From NCBI GenBank assembly GCA_030836365.1, contig JAURQB010000076.1, forward strand, positions 1 to 11,315: a DNA stretch of 11,315 bases, in the 5' to 3' direction. The notes beneath the pieces were generated by a model, which was given only the letters and a program-made list of their open reading frames with translations, searched no databases and had not been told where the DNA came from. The translations under genes and the position numbers were made by a program. Origin of the DNA: Bdellovibrionota bacterium (GTDB lineage: Bacteria > Bdellovibrionota > Bacteriovoracia > Bacteriovoracales > Bacteriovoracaceae). Of this stretch, positions 1 through 5,196 are shown in pieces (the first letter of the stretch is position 1; the number at the start of each line of letters is the position of its first letter).

Positions 1-2
1 AA

Positions 3-365
3 ATGTCCAACAATGGTTGGAGAATAACCAATCGAAAAAACTTTAAGGTTAATCAAGAAAAATTTTCAAAGTGGACAGATGATCTCTCTAATTTAAAAAG
101 TATCCTCATTTTAGATGCCTTAAATAAAAACCAACTTCAAGTAATAGAAAAAGCTAAAAAGTCTTGGAACAGAATAAAGATTGTCATGACCACGGCTAAA
201 AATAAAATCTACGAATATGACATCTACCAAACAAATAATTTACGGATAAATAGAGTTTCTAATAGTGAATATATTCTTATTGATAAGTATAGAGCTTTCC
301 CTCTACTGCTTAGTAAGGACGCAAAAAAGCTCCTCAACGTAAAGCTGAGGAGCTTAAAAAATTAA
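3..365 (+). CDS. Hypothetical protein, possibly the C-terminal part of a longer gene
   Basis: This is an open frame of 120 codons ending in TAA. The first ATG is at the window edge with no visible ribosome binding site, so the real gene may begin upstream. The product is lysine- and asparagine-rich with no signal peptide or membrane segment. It has alternating hydrophobic stretches (SILILDAL at about 33-40, RIKIVMTT at 57-64, EYILIDKY at 88-95) that look like the beta strands of a small alpha/beta domain, so it reads like a real protein. I do not recognise the family. Its last codons overlap the hairpin that terminates the convergent rpmG gene, and only 14 bases separate the two stop codons. 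Confidence 0.55.
   Translation: MSNNGWRITNRKNFKVNQEKFSKWTDDLSNLKSILILDALNKNQLQVIEKAKKSWNRIKIVMTTAKNKIYEYDIYQTNNLRINRVSNSEYILIDKYRAFPLLLSKDAKKLLNVKLRSLKN
323..356 (-). terminator. Rho-independent terminator of rpmG
   Basis: A perfect 10-bp inverted repeat (AAGCTCCTCA at 327-336 and TGAGGAGCTT at 346-355) encloses a 9-nt loop. Read on the minus strand it is followed by a run of T (the A-tract at 323-328), as expected for an intrinsic terminator 25-50 bases after the rpmG stop. On the plus strand A residues follow the stem, so it should work poorly in that direction. The hairpin lies inside the 3' coding end of the convergent hypothetical gene. Confidence 0.85.
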
Positions 366-379
366 TTAAGAATAAAAAA

Positions 380-559
380 CTATTTCAATTCTTTGTGAAT
401 CGTGTGTCTTCTCAAGAATGGATTGTATTTTTTAATTTCAAGACGATCTGGAGTCGTTTTCTTGTTTTTTGTTGTCGTATATCTTGAAGGACTTTTTCCT
501 TCTTTTCTTGCTTCTGTACACTCTAATGTAATAATAACTCTAGGCCCTTTCTTCGCCAC
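380..559 (-). CDS. rpmG: 50S ribosomal protein L33, form lacking zinc-binding cysteines
   Basis: The minus strand encodes 59 residues from a GTG start (557-559) to TAG (380-382). A good ribosome binding site GGAGG (565-569) lies 5 bases before the GTG. The L33 family pattern is clear: VIITLECTE at 8-16, RYTTTKNKK at 26-34, TPDRLEIKKY at 36-45 and RRHTIHKE at 50-57. L33 is a small protein of the large ribosomal subunit near the tRNA exit site. Zinc-binding L33 has two CxxC pairs; here only Cys14 of the first pair remains (Ala17 replaces its partner), and the second pair is replaced by YNPFLR at 45-50, so this is a C-minus form. It is probably monocistronic, with its own terminator downstream and a divergent neighbour upstream. 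Confidence 0.95.
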   Translation of the reverse strand: MAKKGPRVIITLECTEARKEGKSPSRYTTTKNKKTTPDRLEIKKYNPFLRRHTIHKELK

Positions 560-601
560 AATAACCTCCGGACAATATAAATCTCACGCAAGCTACCTAA
601 T

Positions 602-641
602 AATATAAGGCTTGGCAACCTAAAAGAGTTTTAGGTAAGGT
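602..641. promoter_or_regulatory. Perfect 19-bp dyad in the divergent rpmG / 91-aa gene region
   Basis: ACCTAAAA (618-625) and TTTTAGGT (629-636) form a perfect inverted repeat around GAG, midway between the two divergent genes. On the minus strand a TATATT-like -10 (602-607) for rpmG lies about 20 bases from the dyad centre, which would place the dyad at the -35 position. On the plus strand it fills the space between TTGGCA (612-617) and a poor -10 TAAGGT (636-641). It could be an operator shared by both genes or a leader hairpin. I know of no regulator with this exact site. Confidence 0.4.
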
Positions 642-661
642 ATCAAAAATTTTGGAGCAAA

Positions 662-937
662 ATGATGATTACCCAGGAAAATTGGACTCATTGTAATTAC
701 AAAGTAGGAGACTACTCTGTCAGTCTTTCTACTGGTGGTGATATAAATAAAGAAAACGAATACTTAGAGCTTTTCTTTGTCAATAAGTACTATGGAGAAG
801 ACCTACTTCATCAAGAGGCTTTTTACTCTCTTAATTCTGCACTCAATTCAATAAATACAAATTTTGAACACTGGGACTTTGAAGACAAGGGGATCGTTGA
901 AAATTCTTCAGGATGCTCGTCTTGTCAGGCACATTAG
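662..937 (+). CDS. Hypothetical 91-residue protein with C-terminal CxxCxxH
   Basis: This is an open frame of 91 codons with GGAG at 654-657. ATG 662 is 4 bases and ATG 665 is 7 bases from it, so the second ATG may be the real start (90 residues). I do not recognise the family. The protein is acidic and soluble, with no signal peptide or membrane segment. It has a likely beta region (YSVSLSTGG at 18-26, YLELFFVNKYY at 34-44) and a helix (QEAFYSLNSALNSI at 51-64). It ends in SGCSSCQAH, which puts Cys85, Cys88 and His91 in a CxxCxxH arrangement that could bind a metal; this is inference. A further Cys11 is near the N-terminus. It is divergent from rpmG, and rpmE2 follows 93 bases downstream on the same strand. 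Confidence 0.75.
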   Translation: MMITQENWTHCNYKVGDYSVSLSTGGDINKENEYLELFFVNKYYGEDLLHQEAFYSLNSALNSINTNFEHWDFEDKGIVENSSGCSSCQAH

Positions 938-979
938 TAATGATAATTGCTTGACATTTCACTCATTACAAACCAAATT
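937..979 (+). promoter_or_regulatory. Possible rpmE2 promoter with Fur-family-like sequence
   Basis: A perfect -35 hexamer TTGACA lies at 951-956, but the -10 at 17-18 bp spacing (near 974-980, CAAATT or AAATTA) is poor. Directly upstream, TAATGATAAT (938-947) matches ten consecutive central bases of the classical Fur box. The following ACATTTC (954-960) matches the right arm of the Enterobacterial Zur box. Only one half-site is good in each case and the region is AT-rich, so the operator reading is tentative. Confidence 0.3.
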
Positions 980-1030
980 AAGCCAGATTATTTTTAGGAT
1001 ACTAGCTGAAATTGAAGAGGATATAACATT

Positions 1031-1297
1031 ATGAAAAAAGGTATACACCCAAATTATAGACCGGTTGTTTTTACAGATGTAAGTGGTGATTTTTCCATCC
1101 TAACGAAGTCTACAATCGAGACATCTGACACAATCAAATGGGAAGACGGAAACGAGTACCCACTATACAAAATTGATATTTCGAGTGCTTCTCACCCGTT
1201 TTACACAGGTAAGCAAAAAATTCTCGATACGGAAGGAAGAATCGAAAAATTCAAAAAGAAATTTGGAAGTTCTTACGCAAAAAGACTTAAGAAGTAG
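1031..1297 (+). CDS. rpmE2: 50S ribosomal protein L31 type B (cysteine-free)
   Basis: The gene encodes 88 residues, the usual length for type B L31. Family motifs are GIHPNYRPVVF at 4-14, a central YPLYKIDISS at 43-52, SHPFYTGKQ at 54-62 and a basic tail from about residue 70. L31 bridges the ribosomal subunits. Type A L31 carries a zinc-binding cysteine set; type B, as here, contains no cysteine at all. In several bacteria the type B copy is made under zinc starvation under Zur control. Here a Fur-like half-site lies upstream, but whether a type A copy exists elsewhere cannot be seen. The ribosome binding site AGAGG (1016-1020) is about 10 bases from the ATG, slightly far. A strong terminator follows. 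Confidence 0.95.
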   Translation: MKKGIHPNYRPVVFTDVSGDFSILTKSTIETSDTIKWEDGNEYPLYKIDISSASHPFYTGKQKILDTEGRIEKFKKKFGSSYAKRLKK

Positions 1298-1319
1298 TCT
1301 AAATAACCAATTTTTAATG

Positions 1320-1357
1320 ACCGGTGAAGTGTTAATTTTACATTTCACCGGTTTTTT
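1320..1357 (+). terminator. Rho-independent terminator of rpmE2
   Basis: The stem ACCGGTGAAGTG (1320-1331) pairs with CATTTCACCGGT (1341-1352), twelve pairs including one G-U, around a 9-nt loop. A T-run follows at 1352-1357. It lies 22 bases after the rpmE2 stop and separates that gene from the small exported protein downstream. Confidence 0.9.
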
Positions 1358-1415
1358 AGTTTAAGCATTCCACTTTCTGGTATTACTCCTTAACTAAATA
1401 TTGGTAGGGTTCCGT

Positions 1416-1679
1416 ATGTGCAGGTTGGCATTTATTATTTTCTTTTTATTTCTTGGAGCAAATAACCTATTTGCAAATCATGAAAAGTCGATCCGTTATT
1501 CGAGTGAAGAAAGCAAGACAAATATTGTTGAGGTTAAAATCTTTAACATTATTCAAAAACTACAAGATGCTCAAAACCAAAACAACACAAAACTAGAGCT
1601 GCATTATCAGCAAAAATTAAAGAAATTAGTTAAGCAGTTTGATGACTTTGAAGTAGAACTTCCTCAAAGTATTTTCTAA
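1416..1679 (+). CDS. Small exported helical protein of unknown function
   Basis: I chose ATG 1416 because GGTAGGG (1403-1409) lies 6 bases upstream of it. An in-frame TTG at 1401 has no such support. The 87-residue product starts with a typical Sec signal peptide: Arg3, a hydrophobic core at 4-14 (LAFIIFFLFLG) and a likely cleavage after LFA at residue 20. There is no lipobox. The mature part of about 67 residues is rich in K, Q, N and E, with a long amphipathic helix or short coiled coil at about 37-75 that ends in an acidic FDDFEVE. I do not recognise the family. It is probably a lineage-specific periplasmic protein. It stands alone between the rpmE2 terminator and the histone terminator, and no clear promoter was found in the short gap. 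Confidence 0.7.
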   Translation: MCRLAFIIFFLFLGANNLFANHEKSIRYSSEESKTNIVEVKIFNIIQKLQDAQNQNNTKLELHYQQKLKKLVKQFDDFEVELPQSIF

Positions 1680-1706
1680 AAAAAGGGCCCTAATTAGGGC
1701 CCTATT
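1678..1706 (-). terminator. Terminator of the histone gene, probably bidirectional
   Basis: The sequence is a 20-bp perfect palindrome: AGGGCCCT (1684-1691), AATT, AGGGCCCT (1696-1703). Read on the minus strand the stem is followed by seven T (the A-run at 1678-1684), a strong terminator 27 bases after the histone stop. On the plus strand only ATTATAT follows. The stem still comes just after the stop of the small exported protein, so it may serve both genes. Confidence 0.85.
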
Positions 1707-1729
1707 ATATCTTCTATATAAAAGCGATA

Positions 1730-1930
1730 CTAGAAGTCAGAAGGACGAACAGTTTTTCTTCCATTTTCTGAGCATCTGATACGTGCTCTTTCTACTAAGT
1801 CATGAATAACTTCGTTAAGCGCGTCAAGTGCGTCACCAGAAACATTTAATGTATTTTTTCCAGATCCTTTTAGTGCTTCTTTTGTCTTTGAACCAACTAA
1901 TAACATTTCTAAGTCTTTCTTTTTGCTCAT
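1730..1930 (-). CDS. Bacterial histone-fold protein (Bdellovibrio HBb-like)
   Basis: The 66-residue product has the signature of a minimal histone fold. A short helix 1 covers about 7-22, helix 2 about 30-55 (VSGDALDALNEVIHDLVERA), and the loop motif GRKTVRPSDF at 57-66 closely resembles GRKTIKAEDI of the archaeal histone HMfB. Helix 3 is cut to a few residues and there is no tail, as in the short singlet histones known from Bdellovibrio, whose HBb (Bd0055) is abundant and coats or bends DNA as a dimer. It is basic at the N-terminus (KKK at 3-5). AGGAG at 1937-1941 lies about 6 bases from the ATG. The gene is monocistronic with its own promoter and terminator, as expected for a highly expressed chromatin protein. 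The family call is made from sequence pattern; the DNA-binding mode is inference. Confidence 0.85.
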   Translation of the reverse strand: MSKKKDLEMLLVGSKTKEALKGSGKNTLNVSGDALDALNEVIHDLVERARIRCSENGRKTVRPSDF

Positions 1931-1962
1931 TAGTAACTCCTAATAAAATTTTAATTTTAGAA

Positions 1963-1991
1963 ATGATAACAACAAAAAAATCATTCGCCAA
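1963..1991 (-). promoter_or_regulatory. Sigma-70-type promoter of the histone gene
   Basis: On the minus strand, TTGGCG (1986-1991, 4 of 6 to consensus) and TATCAT (1963-1968, 5 of 6) are separated by exactly 17 bases containing a run of seven T. The predicted start of transcription near 1956 gives a leader of about 25 bases before the ATG, carrying the ribosome binding site. Confidence 0.55.
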
Positions 1992-2012
1992 AAGATAAAA
2001 TTATCTATTTTC

Positions 2013-3071
2013 CTAAATTATCGCCACTCTAAGATGATCTGGGGCTATTTCTTTGATTACTTTTACATTTATTCTCTCGCCAACTTGCAACGACATAATC
2101 AGATCAATTTGTTCCTTAGAGGATGCTTTTTTCATTAATTCTAATTCAATCAAATCGGTTGCCCCTGAGGGACAGGCTTGATAGCGCCAGGAAAACTTCG
2201 TTTTTCCTAAAAATCTGACCAACGTATACTCACCTTCAACATAAGGAAGTTTATTTTTACCATAAACATGTCCAATGAATGGAACGCTGCGACGATCTAT
2301 TGATAATTTCTGGCCAAGCTGGTGGAGCTCAGAAGAGAGCTTTGACCTCAAAATTTGATGACACCAATCATCACTATCCACCATCGGACAATTTCCCACG
2401 CCAATACAGGGGTATAAAACCTTCATTTGAAATGAATCAGAAAAATCTCGACGCCAGTTCATAAATAATTTAAAGACTGTTGGTGTTCCAGGGCCAATAA
2501 AAAAAATAAAGTCTGGTTGAATTTTGTTCAAATATAAATTTACGGCCCTGGTCCCCATTTCATTCATTGAATGGCCAAAGATAACAACCTTAGGGTTTTC
2601 CTTTTTCTCATTGGTGAACTTACTTAAGTCCTGGTACGTATAAAAACTTGGCAGACAAAACAAATCTGATGAAAAGCGCTGTGCTTGGGCCAGCATATCT
2701 TGAGATTGATCAATCAGATGAAATCGATGATCGCTCGTCGAAAAATAATTTCTCCACGCAAAGGAAAAGGTTCCGGGGCCACAACCGATATCGTAAATAT
2801 CCAGCTTTGACTCTTCAAACCACTTAATGAGAGTTGAACCTAACTGTGAAAGAATAAGCGAAAGCTTAGGAAAATCCGTTGGCATATAAAATAAGCTATA
2901 GCTGGAAACATGCTCCGCTTTTGTCACGTATTCACTGATGCTCTCTCGACAGGAGGTAAAGTTTTTTTGGGTCTCTTTGATGCAAGAGATAACATTTGAG
3001 TCCGACAGATCTGGTAATAACAGAAGCTGTCGAACCTCGCTTAAGCTAAATGGAAACGGCTTGATGCCCAT
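2013..3071 (-). CDS. Rsm22-family methyltransferase-like ribosome-associated protein
   Basis: The 352-residue product matches the Rsm22 family (mitochondrial Rsm22/METTL17 and bacterial homologues), proteins with a class I methyltransferase fold linked to assembly of the small ribosomal subunit. The SAM-site glycine motif YDIGCGPGTF is at 93-102, followed by an acidic strand end at HLIDQS (118-123), FGHSMNEMG at 165-173 and FIGPGTPTVF at 191-200. The family's cysteine cluster is present: Cys222, Cys228 and Cys237 (C-x5-C-x8-C, with GNCPM and DDWCH) plus Cys300. This set carries an iron-sulfur cluster in METTL17. The C-terminal 325-352 resembles a small beta domain. The ATG follows the gltA stop by 4 bases and has no Shine-Dalgarno sequence, so translation is probably coupled to gltA. 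Methyltransferase activity is unproven for the family. Confidence 0.85.
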   Translation of the reverse strand: MGIKPFPFSLSEVRQLLLLPDLSDSNVISCIKETQKNFTSCRESISEYVTKAEHVSSYSLFYMPTDFPKLSLILSQLGSTLIKWFEESKLDIYDIGCGPGTFSFAWRNYFSTSDHRFHLIDQSQDMLAQAQRFSSDLFCLPSFYTYQDLSKFTNEKKENPKVVIFGHSMNEMGTRAVNLYLNKIQPDFIFFIGPGTPTVFKLFMNWRRDFSDSFQMKVLYPCIGVGNCPMVDSDDWCHQILRSKLSSELHQLGQKLSIDRRSVPFIGHVYGKNKLPYVEGEYTLVRFLGKTKFSWRYQACPSGATDLIELELMKKASSKEQIDLIMSLQVGERINVKVIKEIAPDHLRVAII

Positions 3072-3075
3072 TTAA

Positions 3076-4365
3076 TTATCGTTTAGAGAGATCCGTGTAA
3101 TCACGAGTCGTTGCCCCTGTATATACCTGTCTAGGGCGTGCGATTTTTGTTGCAGAATCTTGTCTCATTTCAACCCATTGAGACATCCATCCTGGAAGTC
3201 GCCCAAGAACGAACATACAAGTAAACATGTTTGTCGGGATACCAAGTGCACGATAGATAATGCCTGAATAAAAATCGACATTCGGATATAGTTGACGATC
3301 AACAAAGTAGCTATCGTTTAGCGCAACTTCTTCCAAACCTTTCGCGATGTCCAAAAGCGGATCTGACACACCAAGTTGTTCAAGGACAGTATCACAGGCT
3401 TCTTTAATGATCGTCGCTCGTGGATCAAACTTTTTATAAACACGATGGCCAAAGCCCATTAGTCTAAATGGGTCATTTTTATCTTTCGCTTTATTAATAA
3501 ATTTTTGGTAACCACCGCCATCTTGTTGAATGGCCTCAAGCATTTCTAGCACGGCTTGATTAGCGCCACCATGAGACTGTCCCCAAAGAGCATTGATGCC
3601 CGCAGAAACGGAAGCGAATAAATTAACTTTTGATGTGCCGACAACTCTTACCGTCGAGGCGGAACAATTTTGCTCGTGATCAGCGTGAAGTGTTAATAAG
3701 ACATCAAACGCATCACTAACAGCTTGCGAAACTTCTTTACCCGTCTCACCGCCAAACATCATATTCAAGAAATCTCCCGCGTAAGAAAGCTCACCATTTG
3801 TGGCCACTGGGCCTAGCCCTTGGGTTTTTCGATAGAATTGAGAAATGATTACTTTTGCCTGGCCCATTAGTTGGCAAAATAATGCGTTCATTTCTTGTGA
3901 GTTCAATTCCGTTTTTGTCACATATTCAGGGTAAAACGCCGTTAACGCAGCAAACATCGAACTTGCAACACCCATTGGATGAGTTGTGCTGGGAAACTGC
4001 TCAATCATCTTGAACATGCCCTCTGGAAGAATCGAGTTTTCAGTTATTTTAGTTTTAAAGCTCGTCAGATCAGCTTGTGATGGCAATTCACCATTAAGAA
4101 GTAAGTAAGCAACCTCTTGAAAAGAAGATTTTTTTGCGAGTTGCTCGATCGGATAACCCCTGTAACGAAGAATCCCTTCTTCACCATTCAAAAAAGTAAT
4201 CCCTGACTGACAAGAGCCCGTATTACCAAAACCATTATCAAGAGTTATATAACCAGAGCTCGCGCGAAGAGTGCTGATGTCTATTGCTTTTTCCCCCTCA
4301 CTTCCTGTGATTACTGGAAGCTCGTAAGATTTTCCCTCAATTTCAACCTTGACTACATCGGTCAT
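3076..4365 (-). CDS. gltA: Citrate synthase (type II)
   Basis: Citrate synthase condenses oxaloacetate and acetyl-CoA to citrate at the entry of the TCA cycle in the cytoplasm. The 429-residue length matches the hexameric type II enzymes such as E. coli GltA (427). The catalytic residues are present: His265 in WGQSHGGANQ, His307 in MGFGHRVYKK and Asp364 in YPNVDFYSGI. The substrate-binding His230 in LHADHEQN is also there. The N-terminal small beta domain (1-50), with IDISTLR at 29-35, is typical of this type, which is often inhibited by NADH; regulation is not visible from the sequence. AAGGAG (rc of 4371-4376) lies 5 bases before the ATG. The gene is probably transcribed with the Rsm22-family gene that follows after 4 bases. 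The 160-bp upstream gap holds two inverted repeats. Confidence 0.98.
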   Translation of the reverse strand: MTDVVKVEIEGKSYELPVITGSEGEKAIDISTLRASSGYITLDNGFGNTGSCQSGITFLNGEEGILRYRGYPIEQLAKKSSFQEVAYLLLNGELPSQADLTSFKTKITENSILPEGMFKMIEQFPSTTHPMGVASSMFAALTAFYPEYVTKTELNSQEMNALFCQLMGQAKVIISQFYRKTQGLGPVATNGELSYAGDFLNMMFGGETGKEVSQAVSDAFDVLLTLHADHEQNCSASTVRVVGTSKVNLFASVSAGINALWGQSHGGANQAVLEMLEAIQQDGGGYQKFINKAKDKNDPFRLMGFGHRVYKKFDPRATIIKEACDTVLEQLGVSDPLLDIAKGLEEVALNDSYFVDRQLYPNVDFYSGIIYRALGIPTNMFTCMFVLGRLPGWMSQWVEMRQDSATKIARPRQVYTGATTRDYTDLSKR

Positions 4366-4409
4366 GCTCTCTCCTTCATTTTTTAGATCTGGGACATTTT
4401 ATCAATAAA

Positions 4410-4441
4410 TGAACAATTATTCAGGTGAACAAAATTTCACC
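4410..4441. promoter_or_regulatory. Repeats in the gltA upstream region, possible operator
   Basis: GGTGAA (4424-4429) and TTCACC (4436-4441) form an inverted repeat with a 6-base spacer. The heptamer TGAACAA occurs twice in direct orientation (4410-4416 and 4426-4432), 16 bases apart. The site lies 45-76 bases upstream of the gltA start. A minus-strand TTGATG just upstream would place the inverted repeat inside the promoter spacer, but no convincing -10 was found, so the promoter is unresolved. Confidence 0.3.
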
Positions 4442-4475
4442 ATCAATAAAAAATCATTAATATTTTAGTTAATTT

Positions 4476-4509
4476 CAAACTTGTATTTAATTAATATTAA
4501 ACAAGTTTG
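4476..4509. repeat. Long-spaced inverted repeat between pyrE and gltA
   Basis: CAAACTTGT (4476-4484) and ACAAGTTTG (4501-4509) are perfect 9-bp arms around a 16-bp spacer of only A and T. The right arm ends 18 bases past the pyrE stop. It could be a pyrE terminator hairpin, but no T-run follows on the minus strand. It could instead be a two-site operator upstream of gltA. The rest of the 4366-4527 gap is AT-rich with no open frame. Confidence 0.45.
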
Positions 4510-4527
4510 CAAATCAATGTTGGATAT

Positions 4528-5139
4528 TTATCCATTCAATTGTGCATGCCAGCGAGTCAATGCCTCTTTTATTTGACTCCCCTCACTTGTTGCCTCGAAA
4601 AACTCAAGCAAATCACCAAAGCCAATGGCCGACAATAAAGGAATGTTTTGTTCGTTAAAATAGTCCTTCACCACATTAAACTCATAATTAACAATGGAGA
4701 GCACTCCAACAATCTCGTAGCCTTCTTCCTTGAGCGCTTCAATTCCTTTTTTTATACTAGAGCCTTGATTAATGAGGTCCTCAAAAATCAGAATTTTTTT
4801 TGCCTTATCGACTCCCCCTTCGATTAAGGCACCCTTTCCGTGACCTTTTTTTTGCGAGCGGACATAACCGAGTGGAAGCTCTAACTCTTGGGCAAGTAAA
4901 CTTCCTAAAGCAATTGCTCCTGTCGCCATCGCCATAATCGCATCAAAGTTTATTTCACTACTTTTGACGAGTCTTGTTAACTGCTTCATTGTCTCATCTC
5001 TAAGTTTAGGACTCCCGAGAATAAGGCGATTATCACAATAGATTGGGCCCTTCAGACCAGACGCATATGTAAAGCGGTCAGAATCCGCTAATTGGAGACA
5101 ACCTCTATCTTGAAACATTTGAATTAAGCTCATTTCCAT
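4528..5139 (-). CDS. pyrE: Orotate phosphoribosyltransferase
   Basis: PyrE converts orotate and PRPP to orotidine 5'-phosphate in pyrimidine synthesis, acting as a dimer in the cytoplasm. Counting from ATG 5139 (203 residues): the orotate-site region FTYASGLKGPIYCDNR is at 23-38, the flexible catalytic loop RSQKKGHGKG at 94-103, and the PRPP-binding loop ILIFEDLINQGSS at 116-128. The loop end NQGSS differs from the usual (T)TGGS or TAGTA but keeps the acidic pair and a glycine. The start is uncertain. A GTG at 5169 would add ten residues, but it has no Shine-Dalgarno sequence and would leave only 27 bp to the divergent sfsA. ATG 5139 or ATG 5133 fits the N-terminus of Bacillus PyrE better. 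No clear pyrE promoter was found. Confidence 0.93.
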   Translation of the reverse strand: MEMSLIQMFQDRGCLQLADSDRFTYASGLKGPIYCDNRLILGSPKLRDETMKQLTRLVKSSEINFDAIMAMATGAIALGSLLAQELELPLGYVRSQKKGHGKGALIEGGVDKAKKILIFEDLINQGSSIKKGIEALKEEGYEIVGVLSIVNYEFNVVKDYFNEQNIPLLSAIGFGDLLEFFEATSEGSQIKEALTRWHAQLNG

Positions 5140-5147
5140 ACTATAAC
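5119..5147 (+). promoter_or_regulatory. Probable promoter of the sfsA-dpp operon
   Basis: TTGAAT (5119-5124, 4 of 6) and TATAAC (5142-5147, 5 of 6) are spaced by exactly 17 bases on the plus strand, giving a leader of about 40 bases to the sfsA ATG. The -35 lies inside the 5' end of the divergent pyrE. Because the gaps through the operon are all under 35 bp, this may drive the whole sfsA-dppABCDF unit. Confidence 0.45.
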
Positions 5148-5196
5148 CCACAGAATGTAAAAAAGACACAGTTACGTTGTATCAGAGGACCTGAAG

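Noticed and set aside
116..128. Defective PRPP loop in PyrE (protein residues 116-128: FEDLINQGSS in place of a TGGS-type loop)
   Set aside because: E. coli PyrE has ITAGTA at this place, and the acidic pair, glycine and a hydroxyl residue are kept here, so loss of activity is not indicated.
402..608. Plus-strand open frame of 68 codons across the rpmG region
   Set aside because: It is the antisense shadow of rpmG (L33), which has a clear family match and ribosome binding site on the minus strand.
570..660. Possible tRNA or riboswitch in the rpmG upstream gap
   Set aside because: No cloverleaf, no TTCRA-type T-loop and no CCA-like end was seen. The only structure is the 19-bp dyad.
1163..1364. 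Two short frames overlapping the 3' end of rpmE2 on either strand
   Set aside because: They cross the rpmE2 coding sequence and its terminator hairpin, with no ribosome binding site and no protein-like composition.
1993..2006. AGATAA-AA-TTATCT palindrome after the Rsm22-family gene as a terminator
   Set aside because: The stem contains only one G-C pair per arm, the loop is too small and no good T-run follows. It may help termination but cannot be called one.
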